Positions 33,901 to 46,500 of a stretch of 64,000 nucleotides of DNA are shown here, one piece after another. The stretch comes from Glandiceps talaboti. Taxonomy: Eukaryota > Hemichordata > Enteropneusta > Spengelidae. The first letter of the stretch is position 1. Every line of letters begins with the position of its first letter. The DNA is taken from assembly GCF_964340395.1 (NCBI RefSeq), contig NC_135562.1, positions 12,432,043 through 12,496,042 on the forward strand. The letters run 5' to 3'. Position numbers and translations under genes: made by a program. The notes under the pieces were generated by a model. It was not told the origin of the DNA and ran no database searches. It worked only from the letters and a program-made list of their open reading frames with translations.

Positions 33901-36518
33901 GGAGGTAAAACAGCATTTCAGACACTGAGGCAAAACAATTGAGGAGGTAAAATAGCATTTCAGATACTGAGAGGCAAAAAAAGCATTCCAGATACTAAGG
34001 AGATCAAACAGCATTTCAGATACAGAGAGGTTAAACAACAATTCAGATACTGAGGTTAAACAGCATTTCAGATACTGAGGTCAAACAGCATTTCAGATTC
34101 TGAGGTCAAACAGTATTTCAGATTCTGAGGTCAAACAGTATTTCAGATACATGGAAGGTAGTTTTGAATCATCGGATACTTACAGAAGAGTATTCTGTTG
34201 TATGTTTGCAGGCTGCCAAGTATGAAACTAAGAGTGCCAAGATCAATGGATTTGTACTCAGATACTTACAGGAAGGTACCCTGACTGATGAATTTGTATT
34301 GGATAACATACCTAAACTAATGAACTGTCTACGTGAATGTAATGTCAGTATACGATGGCTGATGCTTCACACAACTGAAGGATGTAAGTTTTAGGTCATG
34401 TTGTAATATTGAATGACCCGTTGTCCATCTGTCCATGCGTGGACAGCCACATCTCAGACACCCATTACTCATTTTCAACCAAACCTGGTACAGATGTCAA
34501 AACACTACAGGACATATCCATGTTAATATTGTGACATTGGCCTTTATGGCAAAATTGCAACCACATTTGTGGTGAAAAAATATACATTTTACACAACAGT
34601 GCTATTGGTTTATTCACATCAGATGTACAACCATTGCAGATTGGAAGAACAGTTTTATGTTGTCTTTTTAAGTTGATGTCAGTTTCTGCATCCAGTATTT
34701 CTTGCGAGACTTTACAATATTTGCAATGTTATTATGCGTAAAAAAAAGTTTAGGGTTGGCGTGAAAAGCTAGGTGGGGTCGGGTAACCAGAACCAAACAA
34801 CTTTTTTGTTTAGGCCTTATGGAATAATAATTTCTATCTGTATTCTATCATCAGCGTGGGATACAAATAAACGATGTCGTCTATTAAGAGAGCAAGTTAT
34901 CCAAGATAGTAAATTCAATCCTCAAAATCTGTTCACCTTACTGTTAAACACCAGTCAACTCGAGTTAAACCTGAAAGAGGTAAGTGTGAAGTGTACATGT
35001 TAGACAGCTTTTAACTGCAGAAAAACGCACGGTTGTAACTTTCTTAACTGTAACCGGAATTATCATATTTTTCATAACTTTTGTTCCTAATTATGAAAAA
35101 TGTAAAACCTCCTCTCAAACCTTTTAGTATAAGGTATGCTTAAAAATTACGAGATTTCCCCTTTCTGCTACCAGAATTTCCTACCAAACTTATGGTACAA
35201 GTGCGTGTGGAAATGTGGTCAAGTTTAACCAGATTTCAACTGTCTGTTTACCTGTTCTTCTAGATCTCTCAGCAAAGATTCAACGATTAAATCATTAGAA
35301 TAATATATATTTCGAAACCATGAATTACGTAAGTTTTCTTTCTTCTCTATAGATGTTCAGACATATGTTGGTGAATAAACAGAACAAATGGGAGGCATAC
35401 AAGAAGGAAGGATCTGAAAGATTACAGGAATTATCAGAAGTTTACTCAGGAAGTAAACCTTTGACCAGAGTGGAGAAAAATGGTAACTATGTGTGATGTA
35501 CATGACCACTAGAGGGCGCTATTGCATGTTATAACACAACATTGCCATATGGCATTCAGTATGATTTGGAGTAGATTGTATCACATGGTATGGATTATTG
35601 ACCCATACCATAGTGACCTCAATTTGCATATAGGGGCACTATTCATGTTCTGTTTTCCATAGGGCAATATTCATCTTGCTTGTTCATCTTGTTCTTGAGG
35701 ATTTGCTTTGACAATGGAAAGAATATGTACCTGAGAATGTGTTATAAACACTTATTGCCTTGCCTTATTCGGGCACTAGTAGACATATATTACCACGAGG
35801 GTTGTTATGTAGGAACTATTTCCTGTTGCTGAAAAAGCATTTGACGATAAAATCTTATTAGTTTGTGCAGCCTAGTGTTGACATGAACAATACTGGAATT
35901 ATTCTGTGGGAGATGTATGACACAACAACGTACATGTCAGTGGATTTATTGTAAACGTGGCAAATAATGAGAGTATTTGACAGAAAACCTATTGTGTATT
36001 TCAAAAGTAAATCACAATAATCCTGCACAAATTAATTATTTCATGATGACATCAGAATTATTAAATTGCCTTTTTCTTTTTAACTATTCATGCAGAAAAT
36101 CTCCAAGCCTGGTTTGCTGAAATGAGTAAACAAATATCATCACTGAATTATGACGATTCTACATCAGCTGGTAGAAAAATAGTACAATTGATTCAAGCAT
36201 TAGAGGAGGTAAGAAAACCCAAACTCTGAAAAAACTGAACTCATTCACTACCTGCGTGCAATTCTAAAATATGTTTGTGTTTCTGTATGTATTCAGGGGT
36301 GGGGATGGGGTTATGTATTTCTGTATGTACTTTGTGTGTGTGTGTGTGTATTATGTATGTGCACATGTATGTATGTATGATTTTACAAATGTATGTGTGT
36401 ATGCGTATGTGTGCGCATGTATGTATGTATGTACATGTACATGTATGTATGCATTTTACGTATGTATGTATGTTTGATATGTCTAGATGAGTGTGTGTTC
36501 ATGTGTGTACTGTTTGTG

Positions 36519-36565
<47 letters not shown>

Positions 36566-37521
36566 ATGTGTGTGCGTGTGTGACTCTTCCAAAATTCATG
36601 TGTTACCATTTCACAAACTTTGAACCTTTCACAAACTTCTGGTTTCTAAACTCCTGTAGGTGCAAGAGTTTCATCAGTTGGAAAGTAACTTACAAGTTAA
36701 ACAATTCTTGGCTGAAACACGCAAGTTCCTGCATCATATGATTAGAACCATTAACATCAAAGAAGAAGTGTTGATAACAATGCAGATTGTGGCTGATGTG
36801 TCCTATGCATGGGAAATTATTGATGGGTAAGAGAGCATTATTGGCCAAAAATAGCCTCTGCAGTGTTGATTGCAGTCCATGTAGCTGAATTTCTGGTGTT
36901 GTATTTTGGCCACCCTAAGCTAGCTATTCGGCACACTGTTACTAAATAAAAATGCATGTGAAAGAGCATCATGATGAGTTTCCGAACAAAACACATCATT
37001 GAAAATGACAAAGTCTGAACTAATTCAATTACTGAAGTCAAGACTTCAGCTGTCAAACACTAAAAGCAGGGACAATTTTCAATGTATGCCGTGGCACTCA
37101 TGGATTCTGGCCCTCACGGCCAACTAAATATCTGCTTATAAACAGCTCCTCCACCAAACAGTACAACCTTTTGTTTTTTTCAAGAACCAGAATATGATAT
37201 ATTTCCCCATGATGACTGGATTAAGTTAATCTTGTGTAGAATTATGAATGTTGTTAGTTACCACGATAGAATTTTACAGACTAACGTAATTCTCTTCTGA
37301 CTGCTACTGCCGAAATTTCTACAAAGTAGTTGCCAATTTTGTCAACTTGTGTAAAATAGTTTGTTGGTTGTTTATTTCAGTTATACCAAGTACATGCAGG
37401 AGGGTATCAAAAGAGATCCATCGCTGGTGATCAAACTCAGAGCAACCTTTTTGAAGGTTAGTAGTAAACTATCAAAAATGAATTATACAAAAAGTAATAT
37501 TAACAACATATGATTTATAAC

Positions 37522-37588
<67 letters not shown>

Positions 37589-40500
37589 GAGAGAAATAGA
37601 GAGACAGAGACAGAGAGACAGAGAGGGGGAGGGAGATACAGAGAGGGGGAGGCTGAGAGAGAGGGAGACAGAGGGGGAGAGAGAGAGAGAGGGGGGGGAG
37701 AGGGGGGAGAGACAGAGGGAGAGAGACAGACAGACAGACAGACAGAGAGACAGAGGGGGAGAGAGAGAGTGTGTGGGGGAGAGAGAGAGAGAGAGAGACA
37801 GAGAGAGGGAGGGAGGGACAGACAGAGACAGAGAGAGAGCGAGTGAGCAAAAGAGAGATGTTCTTTGCTTTTCTGAGGAAACGACATTTCTACTGAATAT
37901 CTGCCGTCATCAGGCAATGTCATAATTTCATATTCATTCCTTACATTGATATTGTTTATCCTTCACAGCTATCGTCAGCATTAGACTTACCCTTAATGAG
38001 AATCAACCAGGCAAACAGTGGTGATTTAATCAGTGTCTCTCAGTACTATTCTGGTGAGTTAGTATCATATGTCCGCAAAGTCTTACAGATTATCCCAGAA
38101 ACTATGTTTGGATTACTGGCTAGAATCATCCAGCTACAAACAAACAGTATCAGGGAAGTACCCACCAGACTGGAGAAAGAAAAGTTACGAGAATATGCTC
38201 AGCTTGATCAGCGATATGAGGTAGGAAAGTTTTACTGTAACAGTCCAATAGAACATGCTCAGACATATAGGCCATTTAGATTATTTGTAGTGATGGTAAT
38301 ACATAATGTGGGTGAGATCAGAATTGGACGAGTGCCCTCTCTCAAAACTCTGAATAAATATTGAAAATTCTTTGCGTGTATAAGAGATTGTTTTGCAATG
38401 TATTCATGTTGATCAGTGGAATAATGTTTTCCCATAATGCACCATTCAAGATGGTGATTTGAAAGTTCTGTGTTGTGAAACAAGACATTAAGCAGAACTA
38501 TCTTGTAACAATAGAAATTAGTTTCACTGAGCAAAAAAGTTCTTCCTGCATGAAATCATACACTAGCCACAAAATGGTTTTGAAATCATTTTGGATTATA
38601 TTGCTTTCAGTATAGATCTCAGGGCTTAGCTCTAGCCATAACAGTATGCATGAAGTGTGATCTCTCTAACAACTAGTCCTTTTCTGTAGTCTAGTGTTTT
38701 ATCTCGTTCTCATCACCACGAGTAGATATGAAATCCGTTTGATTGCCTAAAACAAAACCTCTCTCTAAATGGGGACAGGCCACTGATTTAAAACACAGTT
38801 ACACAGTTCCAGAACTTATCATGCATCTCTTTCTCATCTTGTGATGTTGTGTGAATTTATTTTTAGTGGTTGTCTGTGTATTCTTTGTTGTGTGATGAGT
38901 AACTAATTAACCAAAAGTTATACCCTATTGATTACTAAATACATTCTGATCCAAATCTTGTTTTCAGGTTGCCAAATTAACTCATTCAATTTCTGTCTTT
39001 ACGGAGGGTATACTCATGATGAAAACTACACTGGTTGGAATCATCAAGGTAGGTTGAACAGTAGTAGGCAAATTATATGTCAGTTTTATTTAGTTTGTTT
39101 GTGTGTATATCCTACCAATAACACACCATAATTTAAAGTTTGCAAAGTTTGCCAATGGGATTGTTAAAAGTTTGAATCTCATGTTCTCAATTTTTTCGTA
39201 TCATGAGTCATTTCAAAAGGATTAGGGGATTTCTCATTTACCCAGGACCAACTTTCGCAATAACTCTGTTAGAAAACGTTTTTCTCAGCTAAATTTTAAT
39301 CCTAATCCGACATGGGCCTTTTAAAGCTGCACTAGCTGTCACTGGAGTGTTATGATTTTGATCAGACAACCAACAATATATTCACTGAAAATTGTTCAAA
39401 TTCCAATAATTAGACATTATACATGTTAATTAGAGGTCTATTTTATCCATAGGTAGCACAGAAACAGCTTGAAATCGCAATCACATTGGGAGCACTGATT
39501 TTTAATTTTGAATGCAGACCAAAAATCAATTTCATGGTATATACTGTACCACATTATGTGTGCAACTGCACAAATACATTTACCCACAGGTGATTCAATA
39601 CTGTTGATGGTGTATAATATTATGAGTAAGTTATTGTGCCTAGCAAAACAGTTTCAGAAAACATTCCAGTTGCAACTAGTGCACCTGTATGGAGTGTTGG
39701 TGGCATCTATCTGGTGTTTTAGTTCACAGGATATGTATTTGTGCCTCCTAAGATATGTATTATCTGTTGTATTGTTGTTTTAGATTGACCCTAAACAGTT
39801 ATTGGAGGATGGTATTCGTAAGGAACTTGTCAGACAAGTGGCCTGGGCTTTGCATGAAGGTCTCATCTTTAATCCAAAACTGAAGGTATGGTGTGGAATA
39901 TATGATATCATTGATTTTTGTACTTATGAAATTTAGTAAATTTTTGACAATATACTACTTTTCCCCATGTATAACCCATAGGCAATACAATGTTCACTTA
40001 CCCAGCATATTATACCAAATGGTCCTATCTGAAATTATGGCAAGATTGCATTGTATATATTCATATATGAAATTCAAATTTGACTTGCATGTCAAGTATT
40101 GTGGATATTCATATCTGCAACAATTGCAAGATTACATGCGTATTGTGAGACATGTAATGTTGACAGAGATATTTGTGTATTAAACACTTACTAATAGATA
40201 TTATTTCCCAACATATTTCTTCATTCAGCTAAGAAAAATATGATTTGCCTAAGGGGCCTGGTCATTACGAGTTGCTAGGCGAGTAATGACAAATCCTTAG
40301 GTCATGAGTATTTTCTGGCTGAATGAAGAAAAATATTGGGAAATAATATAATGATACCTCCTCAAGCATAATTTATGAAATGTCAGGAAAAATGATGGTG
40401 ATTTGGAATGTTTTGACTCATATGTTGAGTACTGCAAAACCAGTGATGTAGACACAGATTGTCATGATGTAGAACGACCAGGGCATATAATCAATACTTT

Positions 40501-43500
40501 CTGTTCAAAGACAATAACTTGGATTGTGCATGGTATAATATATTATTCTTTTCTGTTGTAGACAAGTGAATTAGTCACCAAACTTGTAACACTTGGTGCC
40601 AGAATGGATGGATTCCGTCGATCCTTTGAGTACATTCAGGATTATGTCAATATCTATGGACTGAAAATCTGGCAAGAAGAAGTGTCTAGGATTATCAACT
40701 ACAATGTGGAACAAGAATGTAATAGTTTCCTAAGAACTAAGGTCAGTTTATGTATATGACTTCATTCTCCTGTAGACCCTTCTGAAATGAGAATTGACGT
40801 CAAACTGAAGGCACAGACCCTAAACAATATGTCAGATGCATTATGAGACTGTGTTTAAAAGTCACATAAACTCAGAAATAACAATACAATAGATAATACA
40901 TACAGGGGAATGTGATGTGTCATAAAACACTTATTGCCTGGCCTTATTGGGCACTAGTAAACATCATATTACCCTCCCCTGTGCTATTATAAACAACTAT
41001 TTCCCTCAACTTTCAGCTCCAGGAAATACTAGTAGTTACTACATAACAGCCCTCATGGTAATAGACATCTCCCTAGTGCCCTCATAGCTGGGCAATAAGT
41101 GTATATCATTCTCCTGATGATGAAATAATCATTGTCTTCAAAATAGAGGCAGAGACCCTAAACAATGTGTGTATTCAAATTATCTTAAAATGTTGCATAA
41201 ACTCCGACATGAAACTTTGTTCATTTAAATGACATTATGTTATAAAATAGCAATAAAGACATGAAAACAGATATAAAAAGCCTTTGTGTTTTCTTCAGGT
41301 ATTGGATTGGCAGAGTGTTTATCAATCAACTGCAATACCCATTCCACGATTTCCACCAGTTCCAAATGATATCTCTGTTAATTTCATTGGTCGATTGTCT
41401 CGTGAGATCCTCCGTATCACAGATCCCAAGTAAGCATTGCATGGTTATCTATACTTACCATCACTTGCAATTTCCTGAATACAAACCTTGTATTAAGATA
41501 TAATCTTTAGTCAATCTGATGATAAAATGTATTATACATATAAAAAATGTTCCGGAAACCCCTACTTTACTGTTCTAATAATGACAGAACACAATCATAA
41601 TGTTATAGAATACATGTATCAACATTTATATTATACTAAACATGAGGTATGTCATGAACCTTTTACATGAGACCTTAGGCCTTTAACCATAGGAAAACTT
41701 TTATTTACAATCAAAACATATGTGTTATTTGTTTATATGTATTTAATTTGATATTCTTTGTGTCCTATAAGCCAGAGGGCTGTATGTGGCTCTCTTTTTT
41801 TGTAAATTTTATTTAAGTATTGTATAATTTGATAAGGCCACATAGGACACCTTGATAAATCATAACATAACATAACTAGAATAGTGACTGTTTTCACTTG
41901 AGTAAAAAGCTTATAAACTCAGCTTGCAACACTTTTAAATAAAACTGTTTATTCACTGTTTATTTTCTAGGGCAACATGTTACATTGACAGAGTAAATGC
42001 TTGGTATGATAACCGTACTAAGTTAGAAGTTGCAACTATCAGACTCTTTACTAAAGTCCAGGTAAGTAGACAATATTTGAAAAGTGTATGGGTGTCCTGA
42101 TAGAGATAACTATGGGTGTCCTGGGGAATAAGTATGGATGTTCCTGGGTATTGGTGTCCTTGGAAATACATGTAAGTATGGGTGTTCCAGGGAATAATTA
42201 AGGGTGTTCCAGGGCATAAATATCAATGTTTGAAGGGAATAAGCTATGGGTCATAGCAAATTTACTCTTAGATTAACACACTTGTTTCTAAAGTTACGGC
42301 AAGTATTGTAAAATGTTTATGTATGGACCCAAAATATGAGTTGATGAGGTGTGTCGCAACTGGACTTTTTGACAGCCTGGTTATTAATGATATGTCATGA
42401 TTCATGGTATGTTATGATAGTTGAAGAAAACATTAAATTTGTAATTGCATTTATTGTTTAAACAGAACAGCATTGGTACTTGCGGATTGACTGGTTTAGA
42501 TCGGTTACTGTGTTTCATGATAGTTAAGGAACTACAGAATTTCTTAACCATACTAAACCGGGGAGTACTACGTGATAAAGCCTGGTTAGAGTTCCTGTCT
42601 AATCTACTGAAGTCACTGAATCCAGTCAAAGGACTTGTAGGTAAGACTACTTCTGTCTTTCCAGCCAAGGAATTTGCCACCAAAATATTCTATCAGATAT
42701 CGCTGTTTTCACCTAAACTTTTAGTGAACTTTTATTTAAATTTGTACCATGGCCATTAAAACTGTTTCATGGTATCAACTCATACTAAAATAACTCTGAA
42801 AAAGAACAAATTTTGTAAATATTTCAGAAAGATTAAATAGCAGGGCATAAGAACTTATGTTAATAATTTAGAAAGACTTTGACTTTGCTACCCACCAAAA
42901 AGCAATGCCTGGCAGAATGTGATTGGTCTATCAATATGTATGCCCATGTGTGTGTCCGTAGACAGCCATATCTGTCTAACATGCACATGTCAATTATTTT
43001 CAAATTTGGCACAAAGGTGATATACCATAGTGGCCACATGCACATCCCCTATTTTCATGACATCACACATGAAGGAATGGCAGCCATATTTGTTATTAAA
43101 AAGTCCAATATATTGCACATTAGCACAGGAATTATAAAATAGAATTAAAAGATACAATTATAGACAATTATATTTCAATGAAGACGTGTTTACCTAAAAG
43201 TTGATATCCGTGCCTTCCCTAGATAATCCTGGTAAGATGTACAGCCAGGCATCAGGAAAGGCAGCCAAACTGTGGCCACCATTTTTAGAAGTTGTACTCA
43301 AGGTAAGTTGACAAAATGGTAAAGTAGCAACACATTTAAACACTGTGCTACAACAGTGTTTGACCAACTGTATCTCTTAGTCTGTCTCAAGCTGTGCTGT
43401 AACTATACCTACTAACAGCAAGTTTCTCTATTGATCACAGTGTAATCTTTCACTCCCTGAAGTATTGTACATTGTTCTTTTGTCACTAGGTTGGACAGAT

Positions 43501-46500
43501 GCAGTTGCTAAGGAAACAGATAGCCAATGAGTTAAACTTCTCATGTAAATTTGACTCCAAGTTACTGGCTAGTGCACTGCAGACAATTAACAAGTAAGTG
43601 AGGGCTTGTATCTGAATCAAATTCGTGGCTTATTTCTCATTTTCGAATTTTGACATCAAGAATAGAGGTTTTAATCTTCCTTCCTAGAGAGCATTTGTAC
43701 ACAACTAAGAACAAGTTGAGAGAAAGAGGATTAATAACTCATATAACACCATGTTTGTTTATTTCACTGATACTCTTCACATAACAATCTTTGTACTATC
43801 AGGTCCCCATTTATACAACTGGGTTGACTGGGCACAATAGTGGTACTGCAACTAAATGCACAGGATTAAATCCTCACCCAATAATCTTTGTACTACCAGG
43901 TCCTCATTTATACAACAATTAGGTTAAAACAGCAATTCTAATCATCAGGGATGCAGAAAAAAAGCTGATAGCTTGTAATAACAACTTACTACTCTGCAGT
44001 GATTTGCCAACTACTTTTCAGGAATTTGTTTTAAAATTCTTTGTTTCAACCAGTATATTGCCATCATTGGGCAGATTTATGAATCTCATTCCTAGACATT
44101 ACCACCTACTTCTCGTATTTTACTGATGGCTTTTAAAATTAGCTTCATTCCTGAATCATACCCAAAGATTTTGTTAATCAAACACAAATGGAAGCAGCAA
44201 GGCTTGCAATTTGTGAGACTGTATGTCTTATTATTTGAGCATCATGACTTATCATATCAATTCATAACACACTATTCACTAAGTGTTTCCAACTTTTTAT
44301 GTACACCTCAGAATGGAAATATTTCACAACTCTTTGCTTTTGTAGATATCTGTGATCATTTTCCGTCATTGTAAAGTATAAACTTCAACTCAAGTGACAG
44401 CATTTTGAAAAGCGTTTTAATTGTCTTCTTATTTTTAATTTTTTTTAAACCATTATTTTATTTTTAATATCCAGGGGCTTGTTGACAGATATTGAGGCTC
44501 ATTACAAGGACCCATCATTGCCATATCCCAAAGAAGAAAATCCACTCATGTATGAACTGACTTCATATCTAGAAAGTGCTGGTATTAGTAACCCATTTAC
44601 TAAGGTTAGTTTGAAATTTACTTAGATGGATTGACAAGTGTTTAAAAGCTGCCATAAGTAGAAGGAGATCAATGTACTTACATGTACAATACAGGAGCAA
44701 TTGTTATAATTGTAGCTTGGGGATGGGTCAGATGTTTGTTTGTCTGTTTGATTTTTGGGTTTTTGTTTGTTTGTTTGTTTGTTTGTTTATATTTACTTGG
44801 TGTTATATATAGAAATGTAACTCCTTCCACCACATGCAGGGGTGAACAAATCATTTTGTGAACTGGTGGTCCCCAGACCAGTGCCTTAAAAAATCCAGTG
44901 TCCTGCTGAAAGAATTAGAGGTCCAAGGTCCTGCTAATGTGAAACATTAAATCTTGCCTATGAATCTGCATATTCAGACGACTTTTTAAAATAATTATTA
45001 ACAGTAAGGTACTGGTCTGACGGACCAAACAATTGGTACAATTTGTGTGATCTGGCCCCCCCCCCAAAAAAAAAGCTAGTCCCGGACCCAGGACCAGTGG
45101 ATTTGTTCACCTCTGACATGGGCCTGATGCTTTGGGCTGCAAATAAACTTATAAAATAATGTTGTATCACCATAATTTTGTCGGCTAATGTATGTAAAAT
45201 GAAAACTTGTGAAACTTTAGTAAATTGTAACATCTTACCATCCATAACAAAACAAACACAGATAATGATTTGTAGTCATTTATTTCAAAACTTGTATCAA
45301 ATTATTCTCTTGTCACTTTTATAAAAGATTTTCAATATTTTATTTCCAGATCTACATAACAACAAAGAGAATTCCATACTTTCCACTCTTTGCTTTCCTC
45401 TTTGTCATTGCACATCTACCAAAGTTACAGTACACCAAGACTGTAGGTAAGTCAAGCTGTCACCCCTAATTTTGTCCAAAATGGTATAAACTGTACCGTA
45501 GAACAATAGGAATGGTCCAATATTAAATCCCATATAGAGATATATTTCTTACTAAAGTTGCATGTCCGTTTAAAATACACAAAGTCTCTTGGAATACATG
45601 TATGTACGGTAGATGATGCTATCACCCCTAATTTTATACAAATGGAATAACCTATGTTGAAAAACAATAGGACTGTTCTAATGTTCCATACTCACTTAGG
45701 TAGTCAAGAGTAAACTATAAACAGCTGAAGAAAATGATTAAAAGTATACATCTAAATATGTACTACCACAATCACCATGGTAACACATTTATCATAAAAA
45801 AAGTACAGTGGGTGTAAATAAATTGTACAGTAGGAAAATGTGTTTACTTTCTAGAATATTTTACCAGGATAAATTTACAGGTCCATAATTCAATCTCAGG
45901 TTCTCACATTTAGTGTTATGTTATTCATTATTGGTGAATCCATAATGATGAGATAGAATTATCCTTTCATTCATGACTGTCTTCTTCAAAATTACAGATC
46001 AGCCAGAAAATAGGCCTTTTATGCAGGGGACAAAAATAATTAAAAGGAGTGACACTCCAGCAGATAAAGTTATTTCATAAATTTTGGGTTCTGGAGTCAT
46101 TTCATGATTTTACATCACAATTCACATAATTTTTACTCGGTTGCCAGGAAGAAACACCAAATTGGAACTCCTTTTCACCTCTATTATTTTTTCAGTTGAA
46201 CATCATTGCATCATGGATCTTAGCATACATGAATATTCATTAGATGCACACTGAATATTCATCACTATTTATGTAAAGGATGTTAGCTCTTAGCCAAGGA
46301 GTGAAAACAACTCAAAGTTTATGAAAATACCGTTATTTCCTGGCGTGGTGTTCCCCTTTATAGTTTTGAAAAAAAGTTAGACCCTATAGAAGTTGAAAAT
46401 ACTATCTCCTAAACTTTTGCCACCCTATTGACCATATTAGTAGATTTAATGGCCCGTTTCAGTTTTGCCCAGAATAGTCTTTGTCCTGCTTTGCTCTGTG

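Noticed and set aside
37483-37923. 146-codon Ser/Leu-rich minus-strand frame
   Set aside because: It is a translation of the (GA)n tract in WASHC5 intron 14.
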